Assembly (NCBI GenBank): GCA_024742305.1
Contig: JANSYQ010000017.1
Span: 1-64,000, forward strand
Direction: 5' to 3'
DNA: 64,000 nucleotides
Source of the DNA: a bacterium
Lineage (GTDB): Bacteria; Bacteroidota; Bacteroidia; Flavobacteriales_D; Crocinitomicaceae
Positions within the stretch are counted from its first letter, which is position 1; each line of letters starts with the position of its first letter. A program made the translations under genes and the position numbers. The notes under the pieces are model-generated. The model made no database searches. It saw only the letters and a program-made list of their open reading frames with translations, and was not told the origin of the DNA. Shown here piece after piece: positions 1-9,231 of this stretch.

Positions 1-1738
1 AACGGTTGTCTCCCATCATCCAGTAGTAATCCATGGCAAATGTGTACTTGTTGGTCTTTTTACCATCAATTTCAAACGTACCGTCGGCATTCTCTTTTAA
101 CGTATGTCCTTCGTGAGTACGAATAATTCGTCGGTAATACGCTATATTCTCTTTGGTAAGTGTTACTGTAGCTCCCTTTTTCGGGATCCAAAACTTTTGG
201 AAATCACTAACCGTATTGTTCACATACGGATCGTTCGGGAAATACTTCATGTTTCGGAACTTGATTTCGTTCGGAATGCTGTCCATACTTCCATCATAAG
301 GTTCTTCTCTGTAACGCTTGAATCGATCAGCAGAGTACTCTCGTTTCAACTTCTTCAATCCTTTATTGTTCACGAGAATATACGGTCCACCTCTGTTTGG
401 GTCCGTTTGATATTGATTCCCCATATAGGTATCAATTCCATATTTCTCCCAAGCTTCCGCTCTTGACCCCAAATTAACATCCGTGATATATTTGAAAAGT
501 TGATTCTCAAATACGCGTGCTGGCTTACCGTTTACATAAAGTTTCGAGTCCTTCAACTCTAAATAATCACCGGGAAGACCAACACATCTTTTGATGTAGT
601 TCTCACGTTTATCAACGGGGCGTGGAATGATTCCGTAGTGTTCAATAACTACATATCCACCCATTCCATCGGGTTGTTGAGTATATCCACTTTCGATGTA
701 TTCCCGGGCGTTGTCCATCCAATTGTTAAGATTTGCAAAGAAATCATCCATTGCTCGATCTCTGATTGCGATCTTTTTGGCTACATAATCTTCCGCGTTA
801 GGGTCAAGAGTAGTGATTTTCTGTTCCGCCTTCCTTGACGCTTGAGATTGCTGTCGCCACATGCGTAATGCCTCATCTCGAACAATTTGATGGTAATTAT
901 GTCCCATCAAGCCAAAAGGCATTCTTGGATCGTACACTGAAGTATCTCCGGCAGGGTAGTTAAACACTACTACATCGTAACGATTAACATCGGCGTAACC
1001 CGGCAATCGCGTGTAGTTCGCCGTTTCCAGTCCGATATACGATTTTACGTTAATCCAAGGCACTGTGTTGTGCACAAGCGGGTAGGAGACAGGTGTTACC
1101 GGAACTTTCGGTCCATAAGCTACCTTGTTTACAAACAAGAAATCACCTACCAAAAGCGTATTTTCCATGGAACCAGTTGGAATCTTGAAGGGTTCGAACA
1201 CGTAGGTACGAATGATTAATGCCGCTACTAGCGCAAACCAAATCGAATCTCCCCATTCTTTTACCTTCGTTTTCTTTCCAGGTTTCGCACGAGTTACAGC
1301 CGCAAATCCAAGGGCAATTACGTGTCCGATAACTGGAAGTGAAAGAAACAATGCCAAATGATCGCCCCATTCACGCTCGGCAACTTCTTTACTGTTTGCC
1401 CAGTTGGTTTCCGGTAAAATTTTATCTCCCGATTGCTGAATTTTGAACATCAAGATGTACGGGAAGAAAATTCCTTGAACCGTATCTATGAGGCTGTAAT
1501 AACCAAAGCGACGCACGTAGGATAGGTTTACCACCGACCACATTACGATATGAACCCCCGGGAAAATCAACAATAAGGACCACCACGGTTTCTTCGCGCC
1601 CAATTTGAATGCTACAAAATAATTGTACCCCGGAACCAAAGCTTCCCAAGGTTTACGGTCTGCTTGCTCGAAGCTTTTCCACCACATGGCCAGGTATGGG
1701 TGAACAAGTAGGAATAGATAAAAGTATTTAATATCCAT
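1..1738 (-). CDS. lepB: Signal peptidase I, C-terminus cut off by window edge
   Basis: Membrane serine protease that removes signal peptides from secreted proteins. The reading frame opens at the ATG complementary to 1736-1738 (MDIKYFYLFLLVHPYL) and runs off the left edge without a stop. It starts with several hydrophobic segments, as is usual in the long Bacteroidota form. The catalytic Ser lies in the motif PTGSMENTLLVGD and the general-base Lys in YIKRCVGLPGD; the conserved MGDNR motif is the last thing visible. A long insert separates Ser and Lys boxes, again usual for this phylum. The stop of dapB lies 4 bases upstream, so it is the last visible gene of the parAB-dapB run. Family assignment is firm; the C-terminus is unseen. 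Confidence 0.95.
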   Translation of the reverse strand, partial: MDIKYFYLFLLVHPYLAMWWKSFEQADRKPWEALVPGYNYFVAFKLGAKKPWWSLLLIFPGVHIVMWSVVNLSYVRRFGYYSLIDTVQGIFFPYILMFKIQQSGDKILPETNWANSKEVAEREWGDHLALFLSLPVIGHVIALGFAAVTRAKPGKKTKVKEWGDSIWFALVAALIIRTYVFEPFKIPTGSMENTLLVGDFLFVNKVAYGPKVPVTPVSYPLVHNTVPWINVKSYIGLETANYTRLPGYADVNRYDVVVFNYPAGDTSVYDPRMPFGLMGHNYHQIVRDEALRMWRQQSQASRKAEQKITTLDPNAEDYVAKKIAIRDRAMDDFFANLNNWMDNAREYIESGYTQQPDGMGGYVVIEHYGIIPRPVDKRENYIKRCVGLPGDYLELKDSKLYVNGKPARVFENQLFKYITDVNLGSRAEAWEKYGIDTYMGNQYQTDPNRGGPYILVNNKGLKKLKREYSADRFKRYREEPYDGSMDSIPNEIKFRNMKYFPNDPYVNNTVSDFQKFWIPKKGATVTLTKENIAYYRRIIRTHEGHTLKENADGTFEIDGKKTNKYTFAMDYYWMMGDNR

Positions 1739-1742
1739 GGTG

Positions 1743-2462
1743 TTAGCTTATAATGTCTTTCATAGTAAATACGCCTTTCTTATCGAAAAGCCACTCAGCG
1801 GCAATCACCGAGCCTAAGGCAAAACCGCGTCTGTTATGCGCCGTATGCTTTATTTCAATAGTATCAATTTCCGATTGGTATTGGATCTTGTGCGTTCCGG
1901 GAACTCCTTCTTGTCGAAAAGAAGTCAATGCGATTTGTCCTCGGTTGACTTCAGGTGCAGTTTCTTCACTATGCACCCAAGATGACAGGTTTTTGTTCTC
2001 GAACATCATATCATTGGCAAGCGTAATTGCTGTACCACTTGGGGCATCGAGCTTTTGAAGGTGATGCGTTTCCTCCATGCTTGCTTCGTAATTCGTATGT
2101 GGTTCCATTAAGGCGGCCAATCTTCGGTTGATATCGAAAAAGATATTCACTCCGATGCTGAAATTACTGGCATGAAGTAAAGAACCTTTGTTATTGTTGA
2201 CGTACTCAGTTACCTCGTCCAATTGAGCTCCCCAAGCCGTAGTTCCAACAACTACCGGTGTTTGGTGATCTACACAATGATAAATATGCTTTACCGCTAA
2301 CTCAGGTGCGGTAAACTCGATAGCTACGTCTACTTGAGAGAAATTGACTTTCTCAATAGGAGATTCACTGTTTACTTTCGCTACGATGGTATGACCTCGT
2401 TCCTGAGCAATTGTCTCAATCACGCGTCCCATTTTTCCGTATCCGATAAGTGCTATGTTCAT
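1743..2462 (-). CDS. dapB: 4-hydroxy-tetrahydrodipicolinate reductase
   Basis: NAD(P)H-dependent reductase of the diaminopimelate/lysine pathway, cytosolic. At 239 residues it is close to the normal length. The N-terminal Rossmann motif GYGKMGR binds the nucleotide, VVVGTTAW follows near residue 75-80, and the catalytic His-Lys pair sits in EETHHLQKLDAPSGTA. Located between the DUF5683 gene and lepB in the same direction, an arrangement that I know from many Flavobacteriales. dapF of the same pathway is elsewhere in this window (36064). No oddities. Confidence 0.96.
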   Translation of the reverse strand: MNIALIGYGKMGRVIETIAQERGHTIVAKVNSESPIEKVNFSQVDVAIEFTAPELAVKHIYHCVDHQTPVVVGTTAWGAQLDEVTEYVNNNKGSLLHASNFSIGVNIFFDINRRLAALMEPHTNYEASMEETHHLQKLDAPSGTAITLANDMMFENKNLSSWVHSEETAPEVNRGQIALTSFRQEGVPGTHKIQYQSEIDTIEIKHTAHNRRGFALGSVIAAEWLFDKKGVFTMKDIIS

Positions 2463-2513
2463 AATTGTGGAGTGTCAGCAAAAATACGATTTTCAAAAAC
2501 CCAGCTGCTTCTA

Positions 2514-3068
2514 TTAGTGAAAATTAAGTGATAATTTGATTCCTGCGGTCTGTGGTGTAGGCATGGTAGGGGATAGTCGTAATGACAGATCTTCCGAAAC
2601 ATCAAAGTTGACGAAATGTGCTTCCACTGCCGCATCAATTACTTGTACAGCATAAACCGCCACAAATCCAATGATGGAGAAGTCACGCCATTGAGCGTAT
2701 TGATCGTGTAATGAGAGTATTGCCGAGGCATCCGTTCCGTAGACGGCATATTCATCTGTAGGTGCTGTGTTATTGTCAACGATATTTGTATAGTGTCCGC
2801 GGAGGGTAAGGACTTCCGAATGATTGCTTGCGATGAAATAACCCATAGTGCCCAGTCCGCCGTATATGAGTGGTACTTTCCACCAAGCTTTCTTTTTGCC
2901 TTTTGGCATTGCCAAGTGGTTGTAGATTTGTCCAGCTCCGGGTAAGGATGCCGATAAAATGGTGGCTTTTCTGACCGAATGCGTTACGGTATCTTGCACC
3001 GCCGTTGTGTCTTCTTGGGCGAAGCTAGAAAACCCAGCAAAAAAGAGTAAAACAAGAAGAAGTCTCAT
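2514..3068 (-). CDS. DUF5683 family membrane-associated protein
   Basis: Bacteroidota-specific protein of unknown function, 184 residues, with a cleavable signal peptide (MRLLLVLLFFAGFSSFAQ). After it comes the hallmark stretch of the family, RKATILSASLPGAGQIYNH, which resembles the repeats of small membrane proteins, then a hydrophobic stretch around LIYGGLGTMGYFIA and another near IIGFVAVYAVQVIDA. The start overlaps the parB stop by 4 bases (ATGA type), so it is translationally coupled to parB. The persistent pairing with parAB suggests an envelope or cell-cycle role, but that is inference only. Confidence 0.85.
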   Translation of the reverse strand: MRLLLVLLFFAGFSSFAQEDTTAVQDTVTHSVRKATILSASLPGAGQIYNHLAMPKGKKKAWWKVPLIYGGLGTMGYFIASNHSEVLTLRGHYTNIVDNNTAPTDEYAVYGTDASAILSLHDQYAQWRDFSIIGFVAVYAVQVIDAAVEAHFVNFDVSEDLSLRLSPTMPTPQTAGIKLSLNFH

Positions 3069-3988
3069 TTTTTGTTCAAAAGTTCCATAATTCGGTTCAG
3101 GTCGGCGTCAGAATTGAAATTCAGTACGATTTTCCCTTTTCCGTCAGGAGATTTTCGAATTTCTACTTTGGTAGACAATCGATCTCCTAGGTGCTCCTTG
3201 AACGTATATTCGCTTTCCGAAATTGCGATTTTTGAGTTTTTTGGCTTTTCACCGCTCGACTTTTTCACTGGCTCACGAATTTCTTCCCCGCGAAGCACAG
3301 CTTCAATGTCGCGTACGCTCAATTTTTCGTTAACAACGCGCTCGTATAGTGCTACTTGCGTTTCCTCATCGCCTGCTGAAACCAAAGCGCGTGCGTGCCC
3401 CATGGTAATTTTGTTCTCTTTCACCCCAGCCTGAATAGGTGCAGGAAGCTTTAACAATCGAAGGTGATTGGTAATGCTAGAGCGACTTTTTGATATTTTC
3501 TGACTCAATTGGTCCTGTGTCAAGCTACATTCTTCAATCAAACGTTGGTAGGAGAGTGCTACTTCAATCGGATTCAAATCTTCACGCTGAATGTTCTCTA
3601 CCAAGGCCATTTCAAGCATGGTTTGGTCATTCGCGATTCGAATGTAAGCCGGAACTTCCGTCAACTTGGCTAATTGAGCAGCTCTAAAACGACGTTCCCC
3701 TGAAATCAACTGATACTTGTCTCTTCCAAGTTTTCGAACTGTTAATGGCTGAATGATTCCATGTATTTTGATCGAAGTACTGAGTTCTTGAAGTGCCTCT
3801 TTTTCGAAGTTCGATCGTGGATTGAACGGATTGGCTTCAATACTCGAAATTGGTAAAGTAGCGATGGAACCTACAATTCCCGGTGAACCCGAAGATGACG
3901 AAGTGATGTCCGTATCAGAGTTTTCCAGTAAGGCGCCAAGTCCTTTACCCAATGCAGAACGTTTTTTTGTATTAGAGCTCATCGCCAA
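3065..3988 (-). CDS. parB: Chromosome partitioning protein ParB
   Basis: CTP-dependent DNA-binding clamp that loads on parS sites and works with ParA in chromosome segregation. It has 307 residues. The N-terminal KRSALGKGLGALL peptide is the ParA-stimulating motif. The ParB/Sulfiredoxin domain follows with the GERRFRAAQLA motif, then NIQREDLNPIEVA, then the helix-turn-helix around LSQKISKSRSSITNHLRLL, and a C-terminal dimerisation domain ending in NRIMELLNKK. Overlaps parA by 17 bases. I found no parS site (inverted repeat around CACGTG) in this window by eye. Confidence 0.97.
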   Translation of the reverse strand: MAMSSNTKKRSALGKGLGALLENSDTDITSSSSGSPGIVGSIATLPISSIEANPFNPRSNFEKEALQELSTSIKIHGIIQPLTVRKLGRDKYQLISGERRFRAAQLAKLTEVPAYIRIANDQTMLEMALVENIQREDLNPIEVALSYQRLIEECSLTQDQLSQKISKSRSSITNHLRLLKLPAPIQAGVKENKITMGHARALVSAGDEETQVALYERVVNEKLSVRDIEAVLRGEEIREPVKKSSGEKPKNSKIAISESEYTFKEHLGDRLSTKVEIRKSPDGKGKIVLNFNSDADLNRIMELLNKK

Positions 3989-4784
3989 TCTTTAGTTTTT
4001 TGTCTTCGTTTGAAATTTTTGTCATATCGTTACGCTGCAGAATCTCCCGTGCAAAATTAAGGTAGTTGATCGCGCCTTTGCTGGCTGCATCGTGCATTAC
4101 GATTGTTTCGCCATAACTTGGAGCCTCTCCCAATTTTGTGTTTCGGTGAATTACAGTATCAAATACAATCTCTTGGAAGTGCATTTTTACTTCTTCTACT
4201 ACTTGGTTCGCCAAACGAAGGCGCGTATCGTACATGGTAAGTAGTATGCCTTCAATTTCGAGATCCGTATTTAAACGTCCTTGAACGATTTTGATGGTAT
4301 TCAATAATTTACCCAATCCTTCAAGAGCGAAATACTCACACTGAACCGGAACAATTACTGAATCCGAGGCTGTCAACGCATTTACTGTAATTAAGCCAAG
4401 AGAAGGAGAGCAGTCGATAATAATGAAATCATATTTATCGCGTACTTTGTCTAGAGCAAATTTGAGTTTGTGCTCACGACTGGGCATGTTGATCATTTCC
4501 AATTCAGCACCAACAAGGTCGATGTGCGAAGGAAGAATGTCCAAATTTGGATTCTCTGTTTCGTAAATCAAATCGGTTGGATCCGCTTCGTTAATTAAAC
4601 ATTCATAAATGTTCCGTGAATTTTTAGGGTCTAGTCCTACACCAGATGTTGCATTTGCCTGTGGGTCAGCATCCACAATCAAGGTTTTGTATTCCAATAC
4701 TCCGAGACATCCCCCGAGATTGATCGCGGAGGTTGTTTTCCCAACACCTCCCTTTTGGTTTGCAATTGCAATTATTTTGGCCAT
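3972..4784 (-). CDS. parA: Chromosome partitioning ATPase ParA (Soj)
   Basis: Deviant Walker A ATPase that moves ParB-bound origins over the nucleoid. 270 residues, standard for a chromosomal Soj protein without an N-terminal HTH. The deviant Walker A KGGVGKTTSAINLG is at residues 11-24, Walker A' DADPQANATSG near 40, and Walker B FIIIDCSPSLGL near 120. First gene of the parA-parB-DUF5683-dapB-lepB run. An inverted repeat lies about 70 bases upstream of its start (see 4856-4878) and could be an autoregulatory or DnaA-type site. Confidence 0.97.
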   Translation of the reverse strand: MAKIIAIANQKGGVGKTTSAINLGGCLGVLEYKTLIVDADPQANATSGVGLDPKNSRNIYECLINEADPTDLIYETENPNLDILPSHIDLVGAELEMINMPSREHKLKFALDKVRDKYDFIIIDCSPSLGLITVNALTASDSVIVPVQCEYFALEGLGKLLNTIKIVQGRLNTDLEIEGILLTMYDTRLRLANQVVEEVKMHFQEIVFDTVIHRNTKLGEAPSYGETIVMHDAASKGAINYLNFAREILQRNDMTKISNEDKKLKIGDEL

Positions 4785-4855
4785 TCTTGTAACGAAAAAT
4801 TGAACCCTAAAGATAGCGCAAATAGACCGAATTCGCGTCTAACGATTAAAGTAGT

Positions 4856-4878
4856 TATCAACGAAAAATCTGTTGATA
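4856..4878. promoter_or_regulatory. Inverted repeat upstream of parA
   Basis: TATCAAC (4856-4862) and GTTGATA (4872-4878) form a perfect 7-base inverted repeat with a 9-base spacer, in the 118-base gap between parA and the upstream gene. With the flanking T the left arm reads TTATCAACG, loosely like a DnaA box. It is placed where an operator for parAB would be. Function is inferred from position only. Confidence 0.35.
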
Positions 4879-4902
4879 CGTTGTTAATAAATCCCTTCGA
4901 TT

Positions 4903-5217
4903 TTAAAGGTCGTCGAAAGATACCTCAGAATAGTTTTCTGAAGATGATGAAGCATCCTGATACTGATCCGTTTGTTGCAACTCAGCAATTTTCTCAAGAA
5001 CGTCCTTCAATCCATTTTCAAACTTCTCAAAATCTTCCTTGTATAAGAAAATCTTGTGCTTTTGGTAGGATTCACGTCCGTCGACAAACGTTTTTTTACT
5101 CTCGGTCAGCGTTACATAAAGGTCATTGCCTTTTGTTGCTTTGACATCAAAAAAATAGGTTCTCTTTCCTGCTCTGACTACTTTCGAGTAGATTTCGTCA
5201 TTCTTATCATACCCCAT
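4903..5217 (-). CDS. PUR family nucleic-acid-binding protein (DUF3276)
   Basis: Small basic/acidic protein of 104 residues of the bacterial Pur-alpha-like family (DUF3276), found through Bacteroidota and spirochaetes. The PUR repeat core is visible as IYSKVVRAGKRTYFFDVK, then LYVTLTESKK, then KIFLYKEDFEKFENGLKDVLEKI. The C-terminus is acidic and serine-rich. Borrelia BpuR of this family binds both RNA and DNA, so a nucleic-acid-binding regulatory role is likely by homology. It stands alone between parA and an ABC transporter gene. Confidence 0.85.
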   Translation of the reverse strand: MGYDKNDEIYSKVVRAGKRTYFFDVKATKGNDLYVTLTESKKTFVDGRESYQKHKIFLYKEDFEKFENGLKDVLEKIAELQQTDQYQDASSSSENYSEVSFDDL

Positions 5218-5327
5218 AACCCGTGTATTTTAGCGGTAGCGTTTAAGCAAATATGGTTTTTTTTTTTGACTGTCGCAATACTCACCATGGTACCTAAATG
5301 CATGGTTTGTACGATGTCCAACCAATT

Positions 5328-7091
5328 TTATTCCTGATGTTCTTCCTCTAGGAGTTGCTTTTCGTAGAGGTCCTTATACAAACCATTAAGTGCTAGAAGT
5401 TCTTCGTGCGTTCCTTCTTCGGCTACAGTCCCTTCGGCTAGGTTAATGATTCTTTGTGCATTTCGGATGGAAGACACTCTGTGACTGACAATTAGTGTCG
5501 TTACGTTGTCCATTTCCTTTAAGTTGCTAAGTATCGCTTCTTCGGTTTCTGTGTCCACCGCAGAAAGACAATCGTCCAAAATAAGCAATTGCGGTTTCCG
5601 AATTAGGGCACGCGAAATACTCAAACGCTGTTTTTGTCCGCCCGAGAGATTAACCCCACGTTCACCAAGCAATGTATCGAAACCGTTTCTCAAATCCATG
5701 ATATTGTGGTACACGTGCGATGCTTTTGTAACAGCAGTCAGTTCCTCGTCAGTAATTGAATCGGCTCTACTTCCAAAGGCAATGTTGTTGCGAATGGAAT
5801 CTGAGAAAAGGAAAACATCTTGTGGAACAACCCCCGTAGCATCCAATAGTGCACTTAAATTTACTTTTTCCAAAGGAATATCATCAATTAAAATATCGCC
5901 GGAATCCGGTTCAATTTGACGAGTGATCAGCTGTAGAATAGTTGATTTCCCACTTCCGGTTCTTCCCACAATTCCTAAAGTTTCTCCCTTTTTCAGCGTA
6001 AACGAAATATCGTTGATGGCTTTGATCCCCGAATTAGGGTAGGTGTAAGAGACGTTTTTAAATTCAATTTTGTGATCAAATTTTAATGGTGCGTCTGAAT
6101 GATTTACGATCTCAGGTTCTTCATCAAGGAATTCGTTGATGCGCTCTTGAGATGCGGCCGCTCTTTGAATCAGGGAGATTACCCATCCAACAGATGCAAA
6201 GGGCCAGGTGAGCATGTTCACGTAGAATATGAATGCTACAATGTCCTCGACTTTCATTCCAGCCGTTTGACTACCGTCAATAACAAGCTGTCCACCGATG
6301 TAGATACACAAGACGGTGCTCAATCCAACCAAAATAAAGATTGTTGGCATGAACAAGGCATTAATAAGAACGAGTTTCATGTTCTTCTTTTTGTACGCAT
6401 CGGCGCTTTTGTTGAATTTGTCCACAACTTCATCCTGTCGATCGTACGCTTTTACCACACGAATACCAGAGAATGTTTCCTGCACCAACGTGGACATAAA
6501 CGATTGCTCTTTTTGCACGATACTACTGGCTTTGTTAATACGAGAAGCGACCAAGTAAATAATCGCCGTCATGATTGGCAGCGGAATGAGGACCAAAAGC
6601 GTCACATAACCATTAATGCTTACCATGTTCCAAATCACGAAAAAGGAGAGAATGGCGAGGTTAATGGTATACATTACCCCAGGACCAAGGTACATGCGAA
6701 CTTTAGTGACGTCTTCCGATATACGGTTCAGTAAATCTCCCGTACTGTTCTTTCTATAAAAGGTATAGCTGAGTTTTTGGTACTGCTCGTAAATTTCGTT
6801 CTTGAGGTCGAATTCAATCCGTCTCGACATCATAATAATCGCCTGACGCGTTAAAAACAAGAATACACCGGCAGCAAGAGCGATTCCCATATATTTCAAG
6901 AAAACAAGCGTTGTGTAGGTGAGGATATTAGTATTCGATGGGTTCATCCCCTCAAACTCGGCAATAGTCTCCTTAAAAAACAAGGGCAAGTAGGCTTTGA
7001 AGTAATTGTTTATGACAATAAAGACAATCCCAAAGATGAGATGCCACTTGTATTTCAAGAAATATTTATTGAGATAGCTAAGTGCCTTCAT
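5328..7091 (-). CDS. ABC exporter, fused permease and ATPase (MsbA/MdlB-like)
   Basis: Half-transporter of 587 residues that would dimerise to export a lipid or hydrophobic compound across the inner membrane. Six transmembrane helices occupy about residues 15-300 and the nucleotide-binding domain about 340-575. Walker A is GIVGRTGSGKST, the signature LSGGQKQRLSISRAL, and Walker B LLILDDCLSAVD. The residue after the Walker B Asp, normally the catalytic Glu, is Asp, as in MdlB-like and heterodimeric exporters. The substrate cannot be told from sequence. Divergent from the dehydrogenase gene at 7173, with the two start codons about 80 bases apart. Confidence 0.9.
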   Translation of the reverse strand: MKALSYLNKYFLKYKWHLIFGIVFIVINNYFKAYLPLFFKETIAEFEGMNPSNTNILTYTTLVFLKYMGIALAAGVFLFLTRQAIIMMSRRIEFDLKNEIYEQYQKLSYTFYRKNSTGDLLNRISEDVTKVRMYLGPGVMYTINLAILSFFVIWNMVSINGYVTLLVLIPLPIMTAIIYLVASRINKASSIVQKEQSFMSTLVQETFSGIRVVKAYDRQDEVVDKFNKSADAYKKKNMKLVLINALFMPTIFILVGLSTVLCIYIGGQLVIDGSQTAGMKVEDIVAFIFYVNMLTWPFASVGWVISLIQRAAASQERINEFLDEEPEIVNHSDAPLKFDHKIEFKNVSYTYPNSGIKAINDISFTLKKGETLGIVGRTGSGKSTILQLITRQIEPDSGDILIDDIPLEKVNLSALLDATGVVPQDVFLFSDSIRNNIAFGSRADSITDEELTAVTKASHVYHNIMDLRNGFDTLLGERGVNLSGGQKQRLSISRALIRKPQLLILDDCLSAVDTETEEAILSNLKEMDNVTTLIVSHRVSSIRNAQRIINLAEGTVAEEGTHEELLALNGLYKDLYEKQLLEEEHQE

Positions 7092-7104
7092 TGGATTAAT
7101 TTCC

Positions 7105-7112
7105 TATTTTTG
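7105..7112 (+). promoter_or_regulatory. Candidate -7 element for the dehydrogenase operon
   Basis: TATTTTTG matches the Bacteroidota -7 consensus TAnnTTTG exactly, about 60 bases before the ATG at 7173. No good TTTG -33 element is at the expected distance, so this is a half-match. It would drive the dehydrogenase-nusB-DUF1573-yajC operon. Confidence 0.5.
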
Positions 7113-7172
7113 CCCCACCTTTACAAGGCGTTGCAAAGGTACATAATTGACAGAGAAATTTATCGCTTTGAT

Positions 7173-8270
7173 ATGTTTGAAGTAAAAAATATTGAGGATA
7201 CGAACCTCGCCGAAAATCCGGTAATTGCTCAAATGAGCAAATACGACCACGAACAATTGCTCTTCTGCAATGATAACGCAACCGGACTCAAAGCAATTAT
7301 TGCAGTACACAATACCGTATTAGGACCTGCATTGGGAGGAACTCGCATGTGGACCTACAACAACGAGATGGAAGCTTTGAACGATGTTTTGCGCCTTTCG
7401 CGTGGTATGACTTACAAAAACTCCATTTCAGGATTGAACCTGGGAGGAGGGAAGGCAGTGATTATTGGAGATGCACGCTCCATGAAATCAGAAGCACTTT
7501 TCCGTCGCTTTGGGAAGTTTGTGAATAGCTTGGGGGGAAAATATATTACGGCGGAAGACGTAGGTATTTCCCCTGTAGATATGACATGGGTTAGCATGGA
7601 AACGAATCATGTGGTTGGACTTCCCGGAAAAAGTGGAGATCCATCTCCTGTAACTGCGCATGGAACCTACGTAGGAATGAAGGCTTGTGCCAAAGAACAA
7701 TTTGGAAGTGATTCCTTGAATGGAAAGAAAATTGCTGTTCAGGGAGTTGGCCACGTGGGTGAATACCTAGTAGAGGCTTTGGCAAAAGAAGGCGCCGAAA
7801 TCTATATTTCAGATATTCATGAACCGACGTTGAAACGTGTTTCGGAAACCTACGGAGCCAAAGTGGTTGGTTTGGATGAAATCTATGACATCGACATGGA
7901 CATTTATGCGCCGTGTGCATTGGGAGCGACCGTGAATGACGAAACTCTGAGCCGATTGAAGTGTTCGATTATCGCCGGAGCCGCCAACAACCAGTTGCAA
8001 AATGAAATAATTCATGGACAAGCCGTAATGGAACGCGGAATGATTTACGCTCCAGATTTCGCGCTGAACGCTGGAGGAGTGATCAATTGTTACTCTGAGG
8101 TGAAAGGTCTTTCGTCGGAATGGGCAATGGGCAAAGCCGAAGAAATCTATGGAACCATTTCTAATATTGTAAAACGATCAGTTGCCGAAAATGTGCCAAC
8201 GTATCAAATCGCCAACAAAATGGCAGAAGAGCGTATCGCATCTATCGGGAAAGTTAAATTACCGCTGTAA
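7173..8270 (+). CDS. Glu/Leu/Phe/Val dehydrogenase (leucine dehydrogenase type)
   Basis: NAD-dependent oxidative deaminase of branched-chain or aromatic amino acids, giving the 2-oxo acid and ammonia. The ATG at 7173 is chosen because MFEVKNIEDTNLAENPV matches where family members begin; the open frame extends upstream to 7041 but that part overlaps the divergent ABC gene and its promoter. 365 residues, usual for leucine dehydrogenases. The catalytic Lys lies in NLGGGKAVIIGD, substrate contacts in GGTRMW, and the NAD-binding Rossmann motif in VQGVGHVGEYLVEAL. First gene of an operon with nusB. Exact substrate preference is not decidable from sequence. Confidence 0.9.
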   Translation: MFEVKNIEDTNLAENPVIAQMSKYDHEQLLFCNDNATGLKAIIAVHNTVLGPALGGTRMWTYNNEMEALNDVLRLSRGMTYKNSISGLNLGGGKAVIIGDARSMKSEALFRRFGKFVNSLGGKYITAEDVGISPVDMTWVSMETNHVVGLPGKSGDPSPVTAHGTYVGMKACAKEQFGSDSLNGKKIAVQGVGHVGEYLVEALAKEGAEIYISDIHEPTLKRVSETYGAKVVGLDEIYDIDMDIYAPCALGATVNDETLSRLKCSIIAGAANNQLQNEIIHGQAVMERGMIYAPDFALNAGGVINCYSEVKGLSSEWAMGKAEEIYGTISNIVKRSVAENVPTYQIANKMAEERIASIGKVKLPL

Positions 8271-8279
8271 GTTTTTTTC

Positions 8280-9227
8280 ATGTTAAACAGAAGACACCTT
8301 CGCGTAAAGGTTTTACAGGCACTGTACGCCTATTATCAATCTACGGATGCCAAAGCGACCGCCTCTGAAAAAGAATTGTTCAAAGCAGTGGACCGTATTT
8401 ATGAGCTCTACATTTATTTGTTGTTGACTTTTGAAGAATTACAGCGGCAAGCGGAACGGCGCATAGAAGAGGGTAAAAACAAAATGCGTCCTACCGAGGA
8501 AGATTTGAACCCCAACCGAAAGTTTGTAGATAACAAAGTGATTCAAATGCTTTCAGAGCATGATGAATTGCGCAAGTATTCAGAAGAACTCAAAGTCAAC
8601 TGGGTAGGAGACGAAAAACAAGAACTTTTCCGAAAGATGTATCTCGAAATCCGAGAGGGCGAAACGTACTTTGAATACATGAACAATGGTCAAGAAGGTT
8701 TCGAAGAGGACAAAGCTTTCATGGTAGCGTTGTTCAAAACAGACATCGCGAACTTTCAGCACTTGTACAACTTCTTCGAAGAATTGAGCATTCACTGGTT
8801 AGACGATATCGATTTGGCTTGCAGCATGGTTTTGAAAACCATTAAGTCATTTGATGAAAATGGATCCAATCCAATCTTGCCTTTGTATAAAGATGAAGAA
8901 GACGAGCGTAAATTTATTCGTGAATTGCTTCGAAAAACCATCGAAATGGATTCTGAAAACGAGGCATTGATTGACGAACTTACCAGCAACTGGGAATTGG
9001 ATAGAATCGCACGTATGGACATCATTTTAATGAAAATGGCGATTACGGAATTACAGATTTTTAACAATATTCCAACCAAGGTAACGCTCAACGAATACAT
9101 CGAAATTTCTAAATTTTACAGCACGCCAAAAAGCAATGGATTTATTAACGGAGTCTTGGACAAAGCGATTAGTCGTTTGGAAGGGCAGGGAATGATCCAA
9201 AAAGCAGGGCGCGGATTAAAAAACTAA
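8280..9227 (+). CDS. nusB: Transcription antitermination factor NusB
   Basis: RNA-binding factor that pairs with NusE/S10 in rRNA antitermination. The start MLNRRHLRVKVLQALYAYYQS is typical. At 315 residues it is roughly twice the length of the E. coli protein; this long form, with an extra helical region before the classical domain, is normal for Bacteroidota. The conserved NusB core lies at the C-terminal third, with WELDRIARMDIILMKMAITEL and NEYIEISKFYSTPKSNGFINGVLD. It follows the dehydrogenase by 9 bases and is followed 4 bases later by the DUF1573 gene. Confidence 0.95.
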   Translation: MLNRRHLRVKVLQALYAYYQSTDAKATASEKELFKAVDRIYELYIYLLLTFEELQRQAERRIEEGKNKMRPTEEDLNPNRKFVDNKVIQMLSEHDELRKYSEELKVNWVGDEKQELFRKMYLEIREGETYFEYMNNGQEGFEEDKAFMVALFKTDIANFQHLYNFFEELSIHWLDDIDLACSMVLKTIKSFDENGSNPILPLYKDEEDERKFIRELLRKTIEMDSENEALIDELTSNWELDRIARMDIILMKMAITELQIFNNIPTKVTLNEYIEISKFYSTPKSNGFINGVLDKAISRLEGQGMIQKAGRGLKN

Positions 9228-9231
9228 GTCT

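Noticed and set aside
3065-4784. parS site near parAB
   Set aside because: I looked for CACGTG-centred inverted repeats throughout the window; the few CACGTG hits (for example in the ABC exporter, dehydrogenase and gap genes) lack symmetric arms.
4850-4900. Chromosome origin (oriC)
   Set aside because: Only one or two loose DnaA-box-like sequences and no AT-rich unwinding region or dnaA gene; not enough to call an origin.
5250-5270. Poly-T run as terminator
   Set aside because: A run of more than ten T but no stem before it on either strand.
6099-6734. 211-codon open frame on the plus strand
   Set aside because: Lies inside the ABC exporter gene on the opposite strand, whose motifs are unambiguous; its translation has no recognisable features.
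7041-7172. Longer N-terminus of the dehydrogenase
   Set aside because: Would overlap the divergent ABC gene and its own -7 element, and family members start at the ATG at 7173.
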